From NCBI GenBank assembly GCA_023105745.1, contig JALGQZ010000018.1, positions 22,838,132 through 22,902,131 on the forward strand: a stretch of 64,000 nucleotides of DNA. Direction: 5' to 3'. The position numbers and the translations under genes are program-made. The stretch is from Austropuccinia psidii (taxonomy: Eukaryota; Basidiomycota; Pucciniomycetes; Pucciniales; Sphaerophragmiaceae). Positions 1-10,833 of the stretch are shown one piece after another; position 1 is the first letter of the stretch; every line of letters starts with the position of its first letter. Under the pieces are notes generated by a model, which searched no databases, was not told where the DNA came from, and saw only the letters and a list, made by a program, of their open reading frames with translations.

Positions 1-2171
1 CTCTTTCCATTCTGACAGGTTGAAACAGTGTACTTGGACTTGTTTATGGTTGGCCCTTTTATTTTCTTACTCTTATTATTTTGTTGCTGCTTTCTTATAT
101 TTTTTTCATTAGTAATTCCATTTTATTACACTCTTAAGTGTATTCCCAATTTACCATATCTTGAGCCCTCCATGAGTAAGTCCCAGTTTACTGAGTGCCA
201 GGCCCTCTTCACTTGGAAGAGTCCCTGTGACAATTGGTTTGACTAACCTCTTTAGCATTTGTTGATTATTTCTGTAGAGATTAATAACTTGGAGCCTTCA
301 ACTTTTGAATCTAATGAGACCAAAGGAGTCACATTTGGATTTTCCTCAAACCAAATTAGCATTTCTTTGAATCAAGGGCAAATAGACTAAAGCTTCTGAG
401 CTATTGTTTTGATACCATTTTTATAATCATCAGGAATAATTCCATATTCAGTTGTTGAATTTTTTTTTGCAATTTTATATTGTTTCTTGTATGTTCTCCA
501 TTGTTTACATAAGTTAATTTCACTAAGAATTAATCAATTGTAATACTTTTTATTTACCTCAGTCACTAACTGTTGATTTCTTTTAGGAAGTTTACCAACC
601 TATGGAAGTTATTTTTGAGGTTTCAAAAAAGAATTGAAGTTTGAATCAACCAAAAGCCAATTAATCATACACAATTAATTGTCAGTTTCCAAATGGTCAG
701 ATTATTTTAAATCAGGTAATATTTTTTTTTTGAGGAGTTCAATTTGATTGAGAATTTTTTGTGTGGCATAATGATGTAAAATATTAAACGATTAATTTGC
801 AAAAGCTTTTAAATGAAATAACTGTGAAAAAGACTAAAAAAACAACCAAAGAAATAGGTTTCAACTGTTTGTTTTTTAGAGTAGGACTTGGCTGAAATCC
901 TAGAGAAACTTAGTTTAAACAATTAAGCATTTTAAAAATAAAAATAAAAGTTTTCAAATTTAACATTTTTGTCAAAAATGTTGAATAAATAAAACTTGGT
1001 ATGAAATTGTAATTTCTGTGAAGATAGTAAGAATAGAAAAACAACATTTCATGATGAGCTTCAAAAACTTTAAATTTCTAAAAAGCTGAAAGATTACACA
1101 AAACTGCCATCATTGAAATATGAGTTTGACAACCTTTCAGTACCTTTGAGTTGAGTGCAAATAGACTGTTTTAAAATGATATAAGGAGCTTTCAACCAAG
1201 TCTTCTAAGTATTTCATTGATTATAAGTAATTTGAGCTTATTTGGCACAGGTTTGATTCTAGAAAAGAATAAATTTTTCAAATGATATCAATGACTTGGG
1301 GATAAGTGAAGAATTAATATGATAACTTATTTAATTTTTCTGAGAACATTTTTTTTCAAGTGAATTAAACTAGTTAAAAGAAAAATTTCAAATGATAGAT
1401 AATCAAATCAAGTTTTGCATAGTTTTTTATTTAGATTTTTTGAAATAGTTCCAGAATTTTACTTTTTCAAAAATTTGTAGTAGTCTTTAATAGCTAGCTA
1501 GGCCTTTGTTTTCTTATAGAGAAATAAGCAACAAGTACTCAAATTATCTTACATTTTTTCAGAATTTTTTAGCCACTTTGTAAAAATTTAAGCAAGATAT
1601 TAAAATCTTAGGTCTTGATCATTTCTAAAAAGTTTTGTGCTAAATGACAGGCTGATTAGTGTCTCAAGGAAGATTGTAAATGAAATTTTATTCTTGCCAC
1701 TCTTGAATGATGAAACTCAAGTGGATTTATGCCTTAATGTGTGGTTATGATATCCAGTTATATGGTAATCTTATCATTTACTCAATAAATGGACACAAAA
1801 ATGGTTGCAAAATTCTTTTCCACCAAATCAAAAGCTTCCAGAAATCCTTCAGGCCAGACTCAGCTTCAAGTCAATCCACTCAAGACTTACCATAACTGTA
1901 GCACATTGTTGATTGGTGAGCTGTTTTTTAGCTTCTCAAGCAAGTATTTCTCATAGTTCTTACCCAACTTCAACTTGATCAGACTTCTCATCAAGCTCAA
2001 AGGAAAGACACATCTTTCCTGATGATCCTAGCTCAGTAATTGATAGTCCACTGGCATCAGGCTATGAAAAATGCCAATCATGGTTGAGAATTCTTTGGCT
2101 ATAAGCCAATCAAGCTTTATGAAACCAATAAACCCTGAGGCAAGTCTCCTCGATAGCTTCATTGCTCTTGG
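1..2171. other. AT-rich intergenic sequence, no gene recognised
   Basis: The stretch is AT-rich with many short T and A runs, and the short open frames in it show no recognisable motif or family resemblance. From about 1850 rightward the sequence becomes less AT-rich, and a GTAAGT-like minus-strand donor appears near 1884-1890, which could belong to the divergent gene to its right. No LTR end, terminal repeat or RNA gene was seen. Confidence 0.5.
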
Positions 2172-2635
2172 TTAATCTGGTTTTGCCTGAGCTTTCTTTG
2201 CTTCTAGAAGTCTCTTTTCAGCTTTTTCCTCGGTGATTGGCTTCAACATTGTTTGTCTTCGCTTGCTGACAATCTTCGCAAAGGCGCTTGGAGCCTAGCC
2301 TGCTTGCATAGTCAATGGTCATCGATGGCCGATCGAGAAGGTTTCATCCATCAATTGCCAGCCGAACGCCCCAAGCGAATCTTCACAGAGTTGACGATTT
2401 CCATGGATTGTTTAGGGAATGGTAATCAACGCTCTAGCCAGCTATCGAAGACTGGAACTAGAGCAGAATTTCGAAATAAGCTAAAATCAAAACCGTCGAT
2501 ATCGTCGAGGATCGCTTGTTTGGCGTCGGCAGTGGACGAACCAGGACCAGGTTGGATCATCTTAGGATGCTCTTGGTCTGGTTGGGCATAAGAAACTGAA
2601 GATTCCAAACTGATCGTCAAATTGAAATCATCCAA
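2172..2635 (-). CDS. Possible small divergent host gene, two exon candidates
   Basis: I do not recognise this protein. Minus-strand reading opens with an ATG at 2635 and runs 69 codons to about 2429 (start MDDFNLTISLESS, later ILDDIDGFDFSLFRNSALVPVFDSWLER). A second candidate exon, 2294-2172, encodes about 40 residues (APSAFAKIVSKRRQTM through a Lys/Glu/Ala-rich helix ending KAQAKPD) and a TAA stop. CpG dinucleotides are dense, as in the neighbouring hydrolase gene and unlike all transposons here. The intron joining the two pieces was not resolved: no donor/acceptor pair keeps both frames, so the model is provisional. It would share a 71-bp intergenic spacer with the hydrolase gene. A plus-strand frame over 2253-2591 overlaps and is taken as a shadow. 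Confidence 0.35.
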
Positions 2636-2706
2636 GAATCTGACAAATGATCAAAATTTCAAATTTTTAATCGTCATCCTCAAGATTACTCTCATCAATC
2701 CAGCTC
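2636..2706. promoter_or_regulatory. Putative bidirectional promoter spacer
   Basis: The 71 bases lie between the divergent ATGs at 2635 (-) and 2707 (+). If both genes are real, their core promoters must overlap here or lie within each other's 5' ends. No clear TATA box is visible. The assignment depends on the weakly supported divergent gene. Confidence 0.3.
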
Positions 2707-4367
2707 ATGAAACTTCAAAAGCCAATCAAGGCTATCGTTTTTGATATCGGTACGATCTTAACATCTTAAAAGAGCTAACATTAAATCGAAATCGATTAAT
2801 CGTTTCATCGACTAACGACTTGTCCTCTCCAGGTGGCGTCGTCGTCAAATCGCCCCTGTTCGTTCGTTTTGCATTATTTCATACTCTTGACGTCGTCCTT
2901 CAAAAGATTTCCAGCTCATTGATCCCATCCGTCTTCAATCGTCGTTCACCTAGCTTGGGCGTAAATAAGTTTGAGCGCATCCTCAAGCTTCCTCCCGATT
3001 ATCTTAATGTGGCCATTACCGCCAGGGGACCTACTGGCGCATTTCAGTGTCTTGAAACTGGCCGATTACAGCTAACTGAATTCTATCAACAAGTCAGCCA
3101 CATTTATCTTCTTTTCAAATGTGCGCTACTAGTATTTTAAGCAACAGTAGATCAATCCTCTCATGGCTCATTTTAACTATTCTCACTCGTTCATCCGTTT
3201 TGTCTCAACCCGACAAAAGTTCGGCAAAGAGATGAGCGATACCGATTTTAATAATGCCGCCTACGTTAAATTTTGCTCCAAAGCAAGAAAACGTAGGTCA
3301 TTTTGATGGTCAAATTCATCTTATAAAACCCCATCCTTCTCCTACTCATTTACATAGAATTTTGCTGCTCAGCTTGTCCTCCATTGCCACATTCTGTTCA
3401 AATCAATGGAAAAGAAGTAGGTATCCTAAACATTTCTCATGCTAAAATCAATCAAACCTACTTCGGTAAGAGTTCAGATACTTTCGTGTTAATATGCTCC
3501 TCATTTTGGTTTGATTCGTCTTAGCTATGGCAGTGCATGATGTCAGAGAGTTCAGTCTATAACCAACCCATTGTCTCTGCTATCAAATCCTTGAGAGGTA
3601 AATTTGATCTTTCAAACTTGTCCTCATTTTTGTAGTATCTAACACAAATTTATTCATTTTAGGTCACTATAAGGTCGTAGCACTGACAAATAATTTTCAA
3701 TTACCCCTTGGAGTAAATGAGGGTGACAAAGATGCATTAGGGTTAGCTTCAGAAAAGCTCAAGGCTCTATTTGATGATTACATTGAAAGCAGTCAGGTTG
3801 GGCTAAGGTAAAATTTTACTTGTATTACTTATTGCAAGAAAAACATACAAACTTAAACTAATAGTTTAAAATTGCCATTTTTATTTCGAAACAAAAACAC
3901 TCAATCTCTAAAGAAAACCTGATCCCCAAATTTTTCGCTATACATTAGATAAATTGGGCTTGCAGCCTGAACAAGTTGTATTTCTGGATGACATTGGGTG
4001 AGTGGTAGTTTCAAAGGCATTTATAACTTTTTTTTTCAAAAGTGGGAATTTAAGCTTTAATTAAGATGGGCATCTCATCTGAAGCGTACATGAGTTGACG
4101 TCAAATTGATTTGTTTTGTTTCAAATATTGATAGTATAAACTTGAAAGCTGCTCAAAAGTTGAAAATCAATACTATTCGTAAGTCTTTTCTCAACCATCT
4201 TAGTAAATTGCAAATTATGGGCAGAATCGCTCGGATGGGCTAATTGATTTGGTGCGCCTGGGCAATCAGGAGTCGGAATACATGATGTCAAACCTGCAAT
4301 TCGGCAGCTTCAAGCCTTTGTGCTTGATGTAAATCTCGAAGCATGTATAAATGAGTCAAAGCTATAG
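2707..4367 (+). CDS. HAD-superfamily hydrolase (epoxide-hydrolase-N-terminal/ACAD10-N-like), nine exons
   Basis: Exons: 2707-2749, 2833-3092, 3220-3292, 3358-3416, 3525-3597, 3663-3807, 3914-3997, 4135-4178 and 4270-4367, all with GT-AG introns. The lengths sum to 879 nt (292 aa plus TAG) and every junction phase agrees. HAD motif I is AIVFDIGGVVV (nucleophile Asp of FDIGG, split by intron 1), motif II is VALTNNF, motif III is the Lys of RKPDPQIF, and motif IV is VVFLDDIG. A family-typical segment LPPDYLNVAITARGPTGAF and the cap-domain Trp (LWQCM) are also present. Members are small cytosolic hydrolases or phosphatases of mostly unknown substrate. The second Asp of the usual DxD is Gly, as in some family branches, so activity is uncertain. 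Exon 2 is longer than expected between SPLF and FERILKLPP (about 2860-2975) and may hide another intron, although it stays open. This is the only convincing host gene in the window. Confidence 0.85.
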
Positions 4368-4977
4368 TAAGCTACTCAATTACACTATACCTAATGGACA
4401 GTAGATGAGATGATTTTGCCTGATGAGCATATGGCGTTTGGGAATTACCTGCCCTTTATCTACAAATGTGTTGTCAGAGATGGTTTCATAGTCACACTTA
4501 AACATTGTAAGAATCACTTATTGAATCAACATGATTGATTTCAATTTGTCATATTCTGGTTATCTTAATCAATGAGCACGGGTTACTTTACTGATTAAAA
4601 GTTATTGCAAATGATTTCCAACATGGAACCAGTTTTTCACTAATGAGTTTGCTGTAACCTGTTTTTGCACAAATTTTCATAATTTCTAACACCATTTGCT
4701 AGTGAGATATAAGGTAGCAATAGAGAAACTACCTTTGCACTTTAACCAAAAAAAATAAAAGACTTAAAAGCAAATAAATCAAAAAGGAAATATCAATTTA
4801 CCATGGCAAGAAAAAAAAACAAAAAATAAACTATTGCAAATTATATAAAAGAAACAAAATCCAATCCAATCAAATACACTAAATTAAAGCTTTAAGAGGA
4901 AGATTTTTTGTACTTGGCAATATGACTTAAATAAATATATTGATTAATTTAGGGACCTACTAAACGCCCGCCGTGCA

Positions 4978-5038
4978 ATTGCTAAATCGACACCAATACT
5001 GGCGTCGATTTAGCAATGCAAGGGGCTAAATCGACGCC
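4978..5038. repeat. CpG-containing inverted repeat with a third copy of one arm
   Basis: The arms ATTGCTAAATCGACACC (4978-4994) and GGCGTCGATTTAGCAAT (5001-5017) pair with one G-T/A-C type mismatch around a 6-base loop. The core GCTAAATCGACGCC occurs again at 5025-5038 in the orientation of the left arm. Its C+G and CpG content contrasts with the flanks. It could be a small foldback or the end of an unrecognised element. Confidence 0.6.
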
Positions 5039-5369
5039 GGCTCCTCCCCTGTTGATTTTGGGGTGGCCAACCCCAAAATTCCAGCCATTGCTATTTTTTT
5101 TTGAAAAAAAACCATCACACCTCACCTACACAACAATAAAAAAAGGATTTATATAAACCCCGAAAAAGCCTTTTTTTAAAAAAAACAACCCATTTTTTTT
5201 CATTTTTTTTAAAAAGATATTTTAAAACAGTTTTTTTAAAAAAATACCTTTTTGTTTTTTAAAGACCAAATATCTACTTTTATTTTTATTTTCATTTTTC
5301 TAAAAAAAAAACAAATTTTCATACTTTTTTTGCTTTTTTTTGAAAAAACAAAAAAACTTATCTCTCTTT

Positions 5370-5384
5370 CCCCCCCCCCCCCCC
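5370..5384. repeat. 15-base poly-C run within A/T homopolymer tract
   Basis: Fifteen consecutive C bases follow a pyrimidine tract (TCTCTCTTT) and precede an A run. The length may be affected by sequencing or assembly error. Confidence 0.8.
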
Positions 5385-5764
5385 AAAAAAAAATGAATAA
5401 AAATAATCAGTATATTTCTTTATATTTTCTTTTGTTTTAAAAAATAAAATAACATTTTTAATTTATTTTTTTTGAGAAAATTCAAAAAATAATAATAATA
5501 ATTTTACTGTTTTGTTTTGGTAACTATCTCATTGCTTCTTTTTTTTTTACACCATACCACTCTCAATTTTTTAAAAAATAAATTCCAAGACTCCCTTTCT
5601 ACATTCTTCAAACTATCATTTTTTTTAAAAAAAAAATATTTGAAAAATAAAACTCAAGTTTTTGTTTTTTTTATTTTCCTTTTAAAACCATAAATTTCAT
5701 GATTTTGAATCCACCCATTGAAGGAAAATGCAAATCAGGTTAATTATTGATTGTATTTTTAAAA

Positions 5765-6547
5765 GAGGTTTCCAAGGCTGAAGTATGTTCTATTTTCAAA
5801 AGAAGGGTCAATTATAAAGACAACATAATTTAAATCCAATGTGATAGATCTGGTTCTATTAGTCAAAGTGGTGATGACAAAAGACACTATAAACCCAAAA
5901 ATATTGATTGTCATTTCTATGTTTATGACAAAGGAATATGTCAATGAAAAGCTTTGGAACCTCAAGGGCATCCTTCTAGGGCACAATCATGGACTATTAT
6001 CAAATACTTTGGCACATTCAAAATACAGGAATATCAATGAAGAGGAGTCCTCTCAAGTGACTAGTTTAACTTCTTCAAATATGAAGCCCCACCAATTTCA
6101 AGCCAAGCTCCTATCCCAAAGGAAAGAATGAAGCTATTTATAATGAAAAATAAAGACAAAGAAAGAAATTTATTCAAGTAAGAAAGCCTTTTGAAGCCCT
6201 TTTTGACACACTCAAAAATAAGAGTTTTACTCACTACTCCTTATCTGATGATTTAGTCCATGTTAACTCATTAATTTTCTACTATCCCAAATCCTTTGAA
6301 AAAAACTTATAATTTCTTCTTTATGGAATTTAATTACAAGAAAAACCATTAGAAGCTTCCCCTGATACACATTTTTAGATTAAGCTCAAAATTCAAAATA
6401 TTTTCTGTGGCTCTTGCTTTCAAATTGGATGAAACTGAAATCTCTTATTACTATTGGGCTCTCAAAAACTTAAGAAATAGGATTCTAGAGACTTATAAAA
6501 TACTGAAACCTACTGTGTTGTTTTTTTTACAGAGATCTAGCCCTTAT
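5765..6547 (+). pseudogene. Older MULE transposase relic, N-terminal half (interrupted)
   Basis: Plus-strand decayed copy of a Mutator-like transposase. Broken frames match, in order, the same parts of the minus-strand MULE inserted next to it: the CDRSG zinc segment, the DCxF..Y segment, the GHNHG/ SHD-like region, the FQAKLLSQRKE block, and finally RDLALIKN, the second catalytic Asp region, which ends exactly at the insertion point (6555). Stops and frameshifts are frequent, so this is a dead relic. An intron acceptor (TTTTTTTTACAG) just before RDLAL is still recognisable. The reading frame resumes at 10941. Confidence 0.75.
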
Positions 6548-6555
6548 TAAAAATA
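6548..6555. repeat. Target-site duplication, left copy (TAAAAATA)
   Basis: This 8-bp direct repeat immediately precedes the GGGTGTTGGTAAA terminal repeat. It matches 10941-10948 exactly and has the length expected for MULEs (8-9 bp). Confidence 0.9.
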
Positions 6556-6600
6556 GGGTGTTGGTAAACACACGTAAGTTTCTGGTAAAAACACGTAAGT
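6556..6600 (+). repeat. Left terminal inverted repeat with two 16-bp units
   Basis: The terminus GGGTGTT is followed by GGTAAACACACGTAAG (6562-6577) and GGTAAAAACACGTAAG (6584-6599). The units are likely transposase binding sites, by analogy with subterminal repeats of other DNA transposons; that role is inferred. Confidence 0.8.
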
Positions 6601-6779
6601 GACCTTAATTTTCAAAAAAAATTCCTCAGGCTCAGTTTTGAGGTTTTTTTTATTTTTTTTTTGCCATATTTTTCCCGACTTGGCATGTGAATAAGCACAA
6701 ATTTTTTCAAATTTTTTTTTTTTGCCAAATTTCACAAATTTGGCCAATATGCCAAAATGGCATATTTTTTTCAAAAATT

Positions 6780-7160
6780 CATTTAAAATCTTCCCACTTA
6801 TGAATTTCCTTCATTTTTTTTTAAAATAAAAGGGTTCAATGTGAAGAATAAAGAACCAGAATCCCATAATTTTGGGAATTTTTTTGGGTGGGACAAGTGA
6901 AGGCGCAAAAAGAGTTTTTTTTTTCAAATGTTTTTTCCTGTCATTGTAATATGCCTATTTTTAAAAAGTGAATTTAATAACTTCCCACTTATTAATTTCC
7001 TTCATTTTTTTTTTAAATTAAAGGGTTCAATCTGGACAATAAAGAACCAGAAGCTCATGAATTGGGAAATTTTTTTGGGTGGGACCACAAGTGAAGGTGC
7101 AATGGGTGTTTTTTTTAACTGTTTATTTTCTTGTGTGTAATATGACTATTTTCAAGTACA
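6780..7160. repeat. Tandem pair of about 190-bp noncoding blocks in the MULE
   Basis: Block 1 (about 6780-6970) and block 2 (about 6971-7160) both contain, in order, TTCCCACTTAT, AATTTCCTTCATTTTTTTT, AAAGGGTTCAAT, AATAAAGAACCAGAA and TTTTTTTGGGTGGGAC. They are clearly diverged. They lie between the left end and the stop codon of the transposase gene, so they are in its 3' flank. Confidence 0.75.
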
Positions 7161-7398
7161 AAAGTTCCACATGTTTGATAAAAAAGGAGACTGAGGTGGG
7201 ATTTAAGCAATAAAAATGACTGAGGAGGGGGATAATTGGCATAAATTGTATATACAAAAATCATTCAATCAGAATCAACCTCCAAAATAGTGGGTTTTTT
7301 CTGAGAGGGGGGTGGAAGATTGGACAAATACAACATTCTGTGTTTCTTAAATTTATCAGCCCACCCCAGGGCTTGTTTTTGGGCATGAATCTCCCAGT

Positions 7399-10324
7399 TC
7401 ACAGTAATGGGGGGACTAGATAAACTTTAGAAATGATGATGTCCAATGGAACAAAATGAGCACAACTATTCAAGAAGCAGATGAAAATGGGGGGATTATC
7501 ATTTGGAGGACAGAAATAAGGGAAAAAGGAAAAAGATTGGGCTGTGGAATAAAAGAAAACTGGTCTTTTATACTTATTTGCAATTGGATCCCCCATGTCA
7601 GGCATGGACATCCACTTGCTTTTTGGAGCCTGGCCAACATCTTCATACCATTCAATTCTTTCCAAATAAGAGGATACTGAGGGAATTAAGGTGTTCATGG
7701 CTTCATAAAGGTCTTGATTTTGGTGAATTTCTTCAGCCAAGTCACCTCTGACATCAGCCCATTGATCTTGAGTCTTGTAAATGAAGTGGGATACTGTTCT
7801 GTAGCCACAGTTTCCATCACCCTGGACATTGATGGCCTTGAAGGTGTATTTCAAAATAAACTTGGGCAAGTCTTCTGAGCCAGTTATCTGATAACATAAG
7901 TTCAAAAAATGAATAAATATCAAAATAAACAACATAAAATTACATTAAAAAGAATCAGAAACTCACAAACAGCTTGGAGCATTCATCACTTGTGTGATAG
8001 TTGCTTTGACAATGCTCACAGGTCAGGTCAATTGCATCATAGATATTCAAACTGGTGGCAGGCTTGTGTGATTTTCTTTGTGATGTTTTGCTTCCAATTG
8101 CCAATCTTCTGGACCTTCTAAGGGTTACTTCTGATTTATTTAATTCAGTTGCTGAGGGTAGTGAATCTGATGAACTGATGGATTTAGATAATGAGTCCTC
8201 AGAATCTTCAGATGAGTCCACTTCCATAATTGGAGAGGGGACATTTGACTGGGATCTGGAAGTTGTTGTGCTGGTCACTTTTGATAGGGGTCTTCCTCTT
8301 CTCTTGGTTTGACTCTCAATGATTTCAAATCTTGAAGGTTCTCTTTTGTTTTTATTCTTGGCTCCTTGGGGTCTTCCACGGATATTCTTGCATTCTAGAG
8401 GGTCTTCATAATATTGATCATACTCTTGACTCTTGGGAATTTGATCAAATGGGACTTTTCCAGTCAAAACATCTTGAAAATGTTGGAGTATTGGGGTGAT
8501 ATCTGCCATTGGTCTCTGAAACAGGTCTTCCCCAATGTCTTCAAATATTTTCTTGGCTTCATTCTTTCTTTCTTTTTCAACACTTTGATCATCACCTTGA
8601 AAACCAGTCTGAGAAGAATATGACAAGTAAAATCAGTTAATAAGAAAAAAATAATAAGAAGAAATTAAAAAACCCTCACAGGCAAATTCAAATGCCACTG
8701 AGGATGGAAGTCTGATAATTCAAGCCTTTGGCGCTTGGCAAATGCCTTTTGGGTCTTATGCTTGCAAGGAATGCCTTTATAATTGTTGTATTTGTTGGTG
8801 CATTTTTCATTTGAAGGAAATTTTGTTTTGAAATTTTCAAAGGCAATCTGAAGAGCATAATGAGACACCTTGCCATTGAGGGCACAGATGTGTGGAGGAA
8901 AATTCTTGACATGGACAATCATTTCTTTGGAGATTCTGTTGATAATTTCAATAAATTGTTTTCTGAATGCCATGTGGAGTGCCCTGACTACCTCCAGGAG
9001 AGTACCAGTGGACTTTTGTAGCCAAAGTTTAACCATGGCATGGGCACCTTCAACTCTGGAGGTGGAGCCCACACCCAGGTGGCAATGGTGGTTTGTCCAG
9101 GCTGGAACATAATACTCCTTTAGAGGAAGCCAAGTATTTTCCAAATACTGCAAGACCTCAGCATTTTTAACTTTCTTTTGAAGCTTCTTCCAGTTGTCTT
9201 TGAAAGACTTTTCAGTGGGTGAATACATAAGCTGAGAAAAGGATCCCAAAGTCATTAATAAAGACAATAATAAGAAAAAAAGTGAAATAACATGAAATAA
9301 AATGAAGAAGTTTATTACTTGATTCCAAAGGCCCATAAAATTTTCAAAATCAGTTCCATGACCAATTTTCTTCATGCAATGAGCAGATACATCCTTGTTG
9401 ATGTGCCAAATGCATAGCATGACTTTGGAGTCTGGGAAGAGCTTCTTAATAGAGTTTTTCAAGGCCAGATCCCTGTCAATAGCAATAACTGGGGGGGGGA
9501 ACAAGATTGGTGTTGTTGAGGACCTTTTAAATGTATTGATTTAATGCCCAAGTATATGAAGTTTCATTTTCATTCTTCATCAAACAAAAAGCCCCAGAAA
9601 AGGTCTTATTTGTTGAGCTGAATCCAACAATATTAAAAAGAGGCATTTTGTACTTATTGGTTTTATAAGTACAATCCATAAGAATGACATGAGGAAAGCC
9701 ATGAAGAAGTTTTATGGCCAGGGGGTGAGTAAAAAACAAGGAGGTAATGTGTCCCTCAGAATCCCTTGCAGAGGACCAAACAAACTTTTCTTCTTTGAGA
9801 GTGTCAATAAGAGCATCAATGGGCCTTCTGCCTTGCAGTTTGTCTTTCTTGATTTTCTTGACTTGGTTATAAATGTCTTGAAGGATTACAGGCCTGTCAG
9901 ACTCCCTCTGGCTGCATAATTGGGCCTGAATTTGCCTTGGCATGAGGAGTGATTCAGACATTTGAGCAATTTGGGATGTTTCTTGCTCATTGAATTTCCT
10001 GAAAGCAGGATGTGCCATGATATTTTCAGTGGCATCATGGCTATGTTCAGGATTTTTGACTTTAAGAGTCCAAGTGGTACTCTTGGCATATTTCCTGGCA
10101 TAAAGTCTAAAAGGACAGTCAAGCTTTCTTGAGGTGACTGTTTTGGAGGGGCTTTTGTTGGGATTTGGGGTGCCAGACCTATCACAACATATTTCAATTT
10201 GGTTGTGGGTCATATTGGACCTCAAGGTGGACACAGCATACCCCTGAGCCCTGGCAACATTATGCACATGTTGCCAAAGAAGCTCAAGGGTCTGAAATTC
10301 ACCTTCAGTGGGGGGTTGGAGCAT
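7399..10324 (-). pseudogene. MULE transposase fused to AT-hooks, CCHC knuckle and OTU protease (one stop, one frameshift)
   Basis: Exons on the minus strand: 10324-9319, 9231-8680, 8608-7967 and 7887-7399; about 895 codons. Domains in order: an N-terminal WRKY/FAR1-type zinc segment (CCDRSG, LDCPFRLYA, PEHSHDA); DDE transposase with MDCTYKTN, AIDRDLAL and RVEGAHAMVKLW; a SWIM-type finger (KCTNKYNNYKGIPCKH); two AT-hook-like RGRP motifs in a basic region; an acidic Ser-rich stretch; a CX2CX4HX4C knuckle (CEHCQSNYHTSDEC); and an OTU-like domain with DGNCGYRTVS and CAHFVPL supplying the Cys and His. The introns (87, 71 and 79 bp) carry clean GT-AG ends. Exon 1 has a TAA at 9524-9526 and one extra C in a nine-C run (9491-9499 on the plus strand), so this copy should not make full-length protein. 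Transposase acts in the nucleus; the OTU role is unknown, plausibly deubiquitination of host factors or of itself. Confidence 0.85.
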
Positions 10325-10833
10325 TTTTGAATGAAAAATATGTGTAAAAGTGAAAAAAAGGGGGGATTTGGGGATTTGGAATGGGGTAAGAACCTTTAGA
10401 AGTGTGAAAAAGAGGTGAAAAAAGGTGTGAAAAATGAACAGAAGGGGTTAAGAGTGAAATAAAGTAGTTTAAATATGGGATTAATGGATTAGGGAAGGTA
10501 AAAAATTGGAAATTTGGAGGCTTGAAAGCAGGTTGTTGTGGTGGAAAATGCAGTCTTTGGGTGAAAAAAAGAAAAAAAAGTGTGAAAAGCTTTGCAAAAT
10601 GGCTTTGGTAATGCTGTTTTTCCAAACAAAAACAATGGTTTGGGGTGGGGATAATGTGGATTGTTGGGGTGTTTGGGCCTTTTTTTATTTGGGGGGGGGG
10701 GCTGGGAAAAAAAATCTGAAACAATTTGGAGTTAGAGAGGTTTTGTGGGGAAAAAACATCTTTTGGGCATGTTTTGGCCCAATACAGGCATTGTTGTGTT
10801 TCATTTTTAATTAAAAATGGGCCCAGGGCACCC
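10325..10833. other. Purine-rich 5' flank of the MULE gene
   Basis: On the plus strand this is a G/A-rich stretch with runs such as GGGGGGGGGG near 10691. It would be the promoter and 5' UTR of the minus-strand transposase gene. The minus-strand open frame across it (Pro/Phe-rich) is a composition artefact. No TATA box is obvious. Confidence 0.5.

Larger units (their letters stand above)
4368..5764. other. Intergenic, homopolymer-rich; hairpin repeat inside
   Basis: The first 200 bases are probably the 3' UTR and flank of the hydrolase gene. From about 5090 to 5700 the sequence is a dense series of A and T runs with a 15-base C run. Short open frames here are made of homopolymer codons and are not credible genes. 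Confidence 0.5.

Noticed and set aside
2253..2591. 112-codon plus-strand frame overlapping the divergent gene
   Set aside because: It lies opposite the better minus-strand reading and has no recognisable domain; probably a shadow of CpG-rich coding DNA, but not fully excluded.
5252..5440. 62-codon plus-strand frame
   Set aside because: Made of Phe/Lys/Ile codons from T and A runs and the poly-C run.
7909..8312. Plus-strand frames opposite the MULE gene
   Set aside because: Antisense shadows of the transposase exons.
10305..10724. 139-codon minus-strand frame upstream of the MULE gene
   Set aside because: Pro/Phe/Ser-rich composition follows from a purine-rich plus strand; no motif; it is where the promoter/5' UTR should be.
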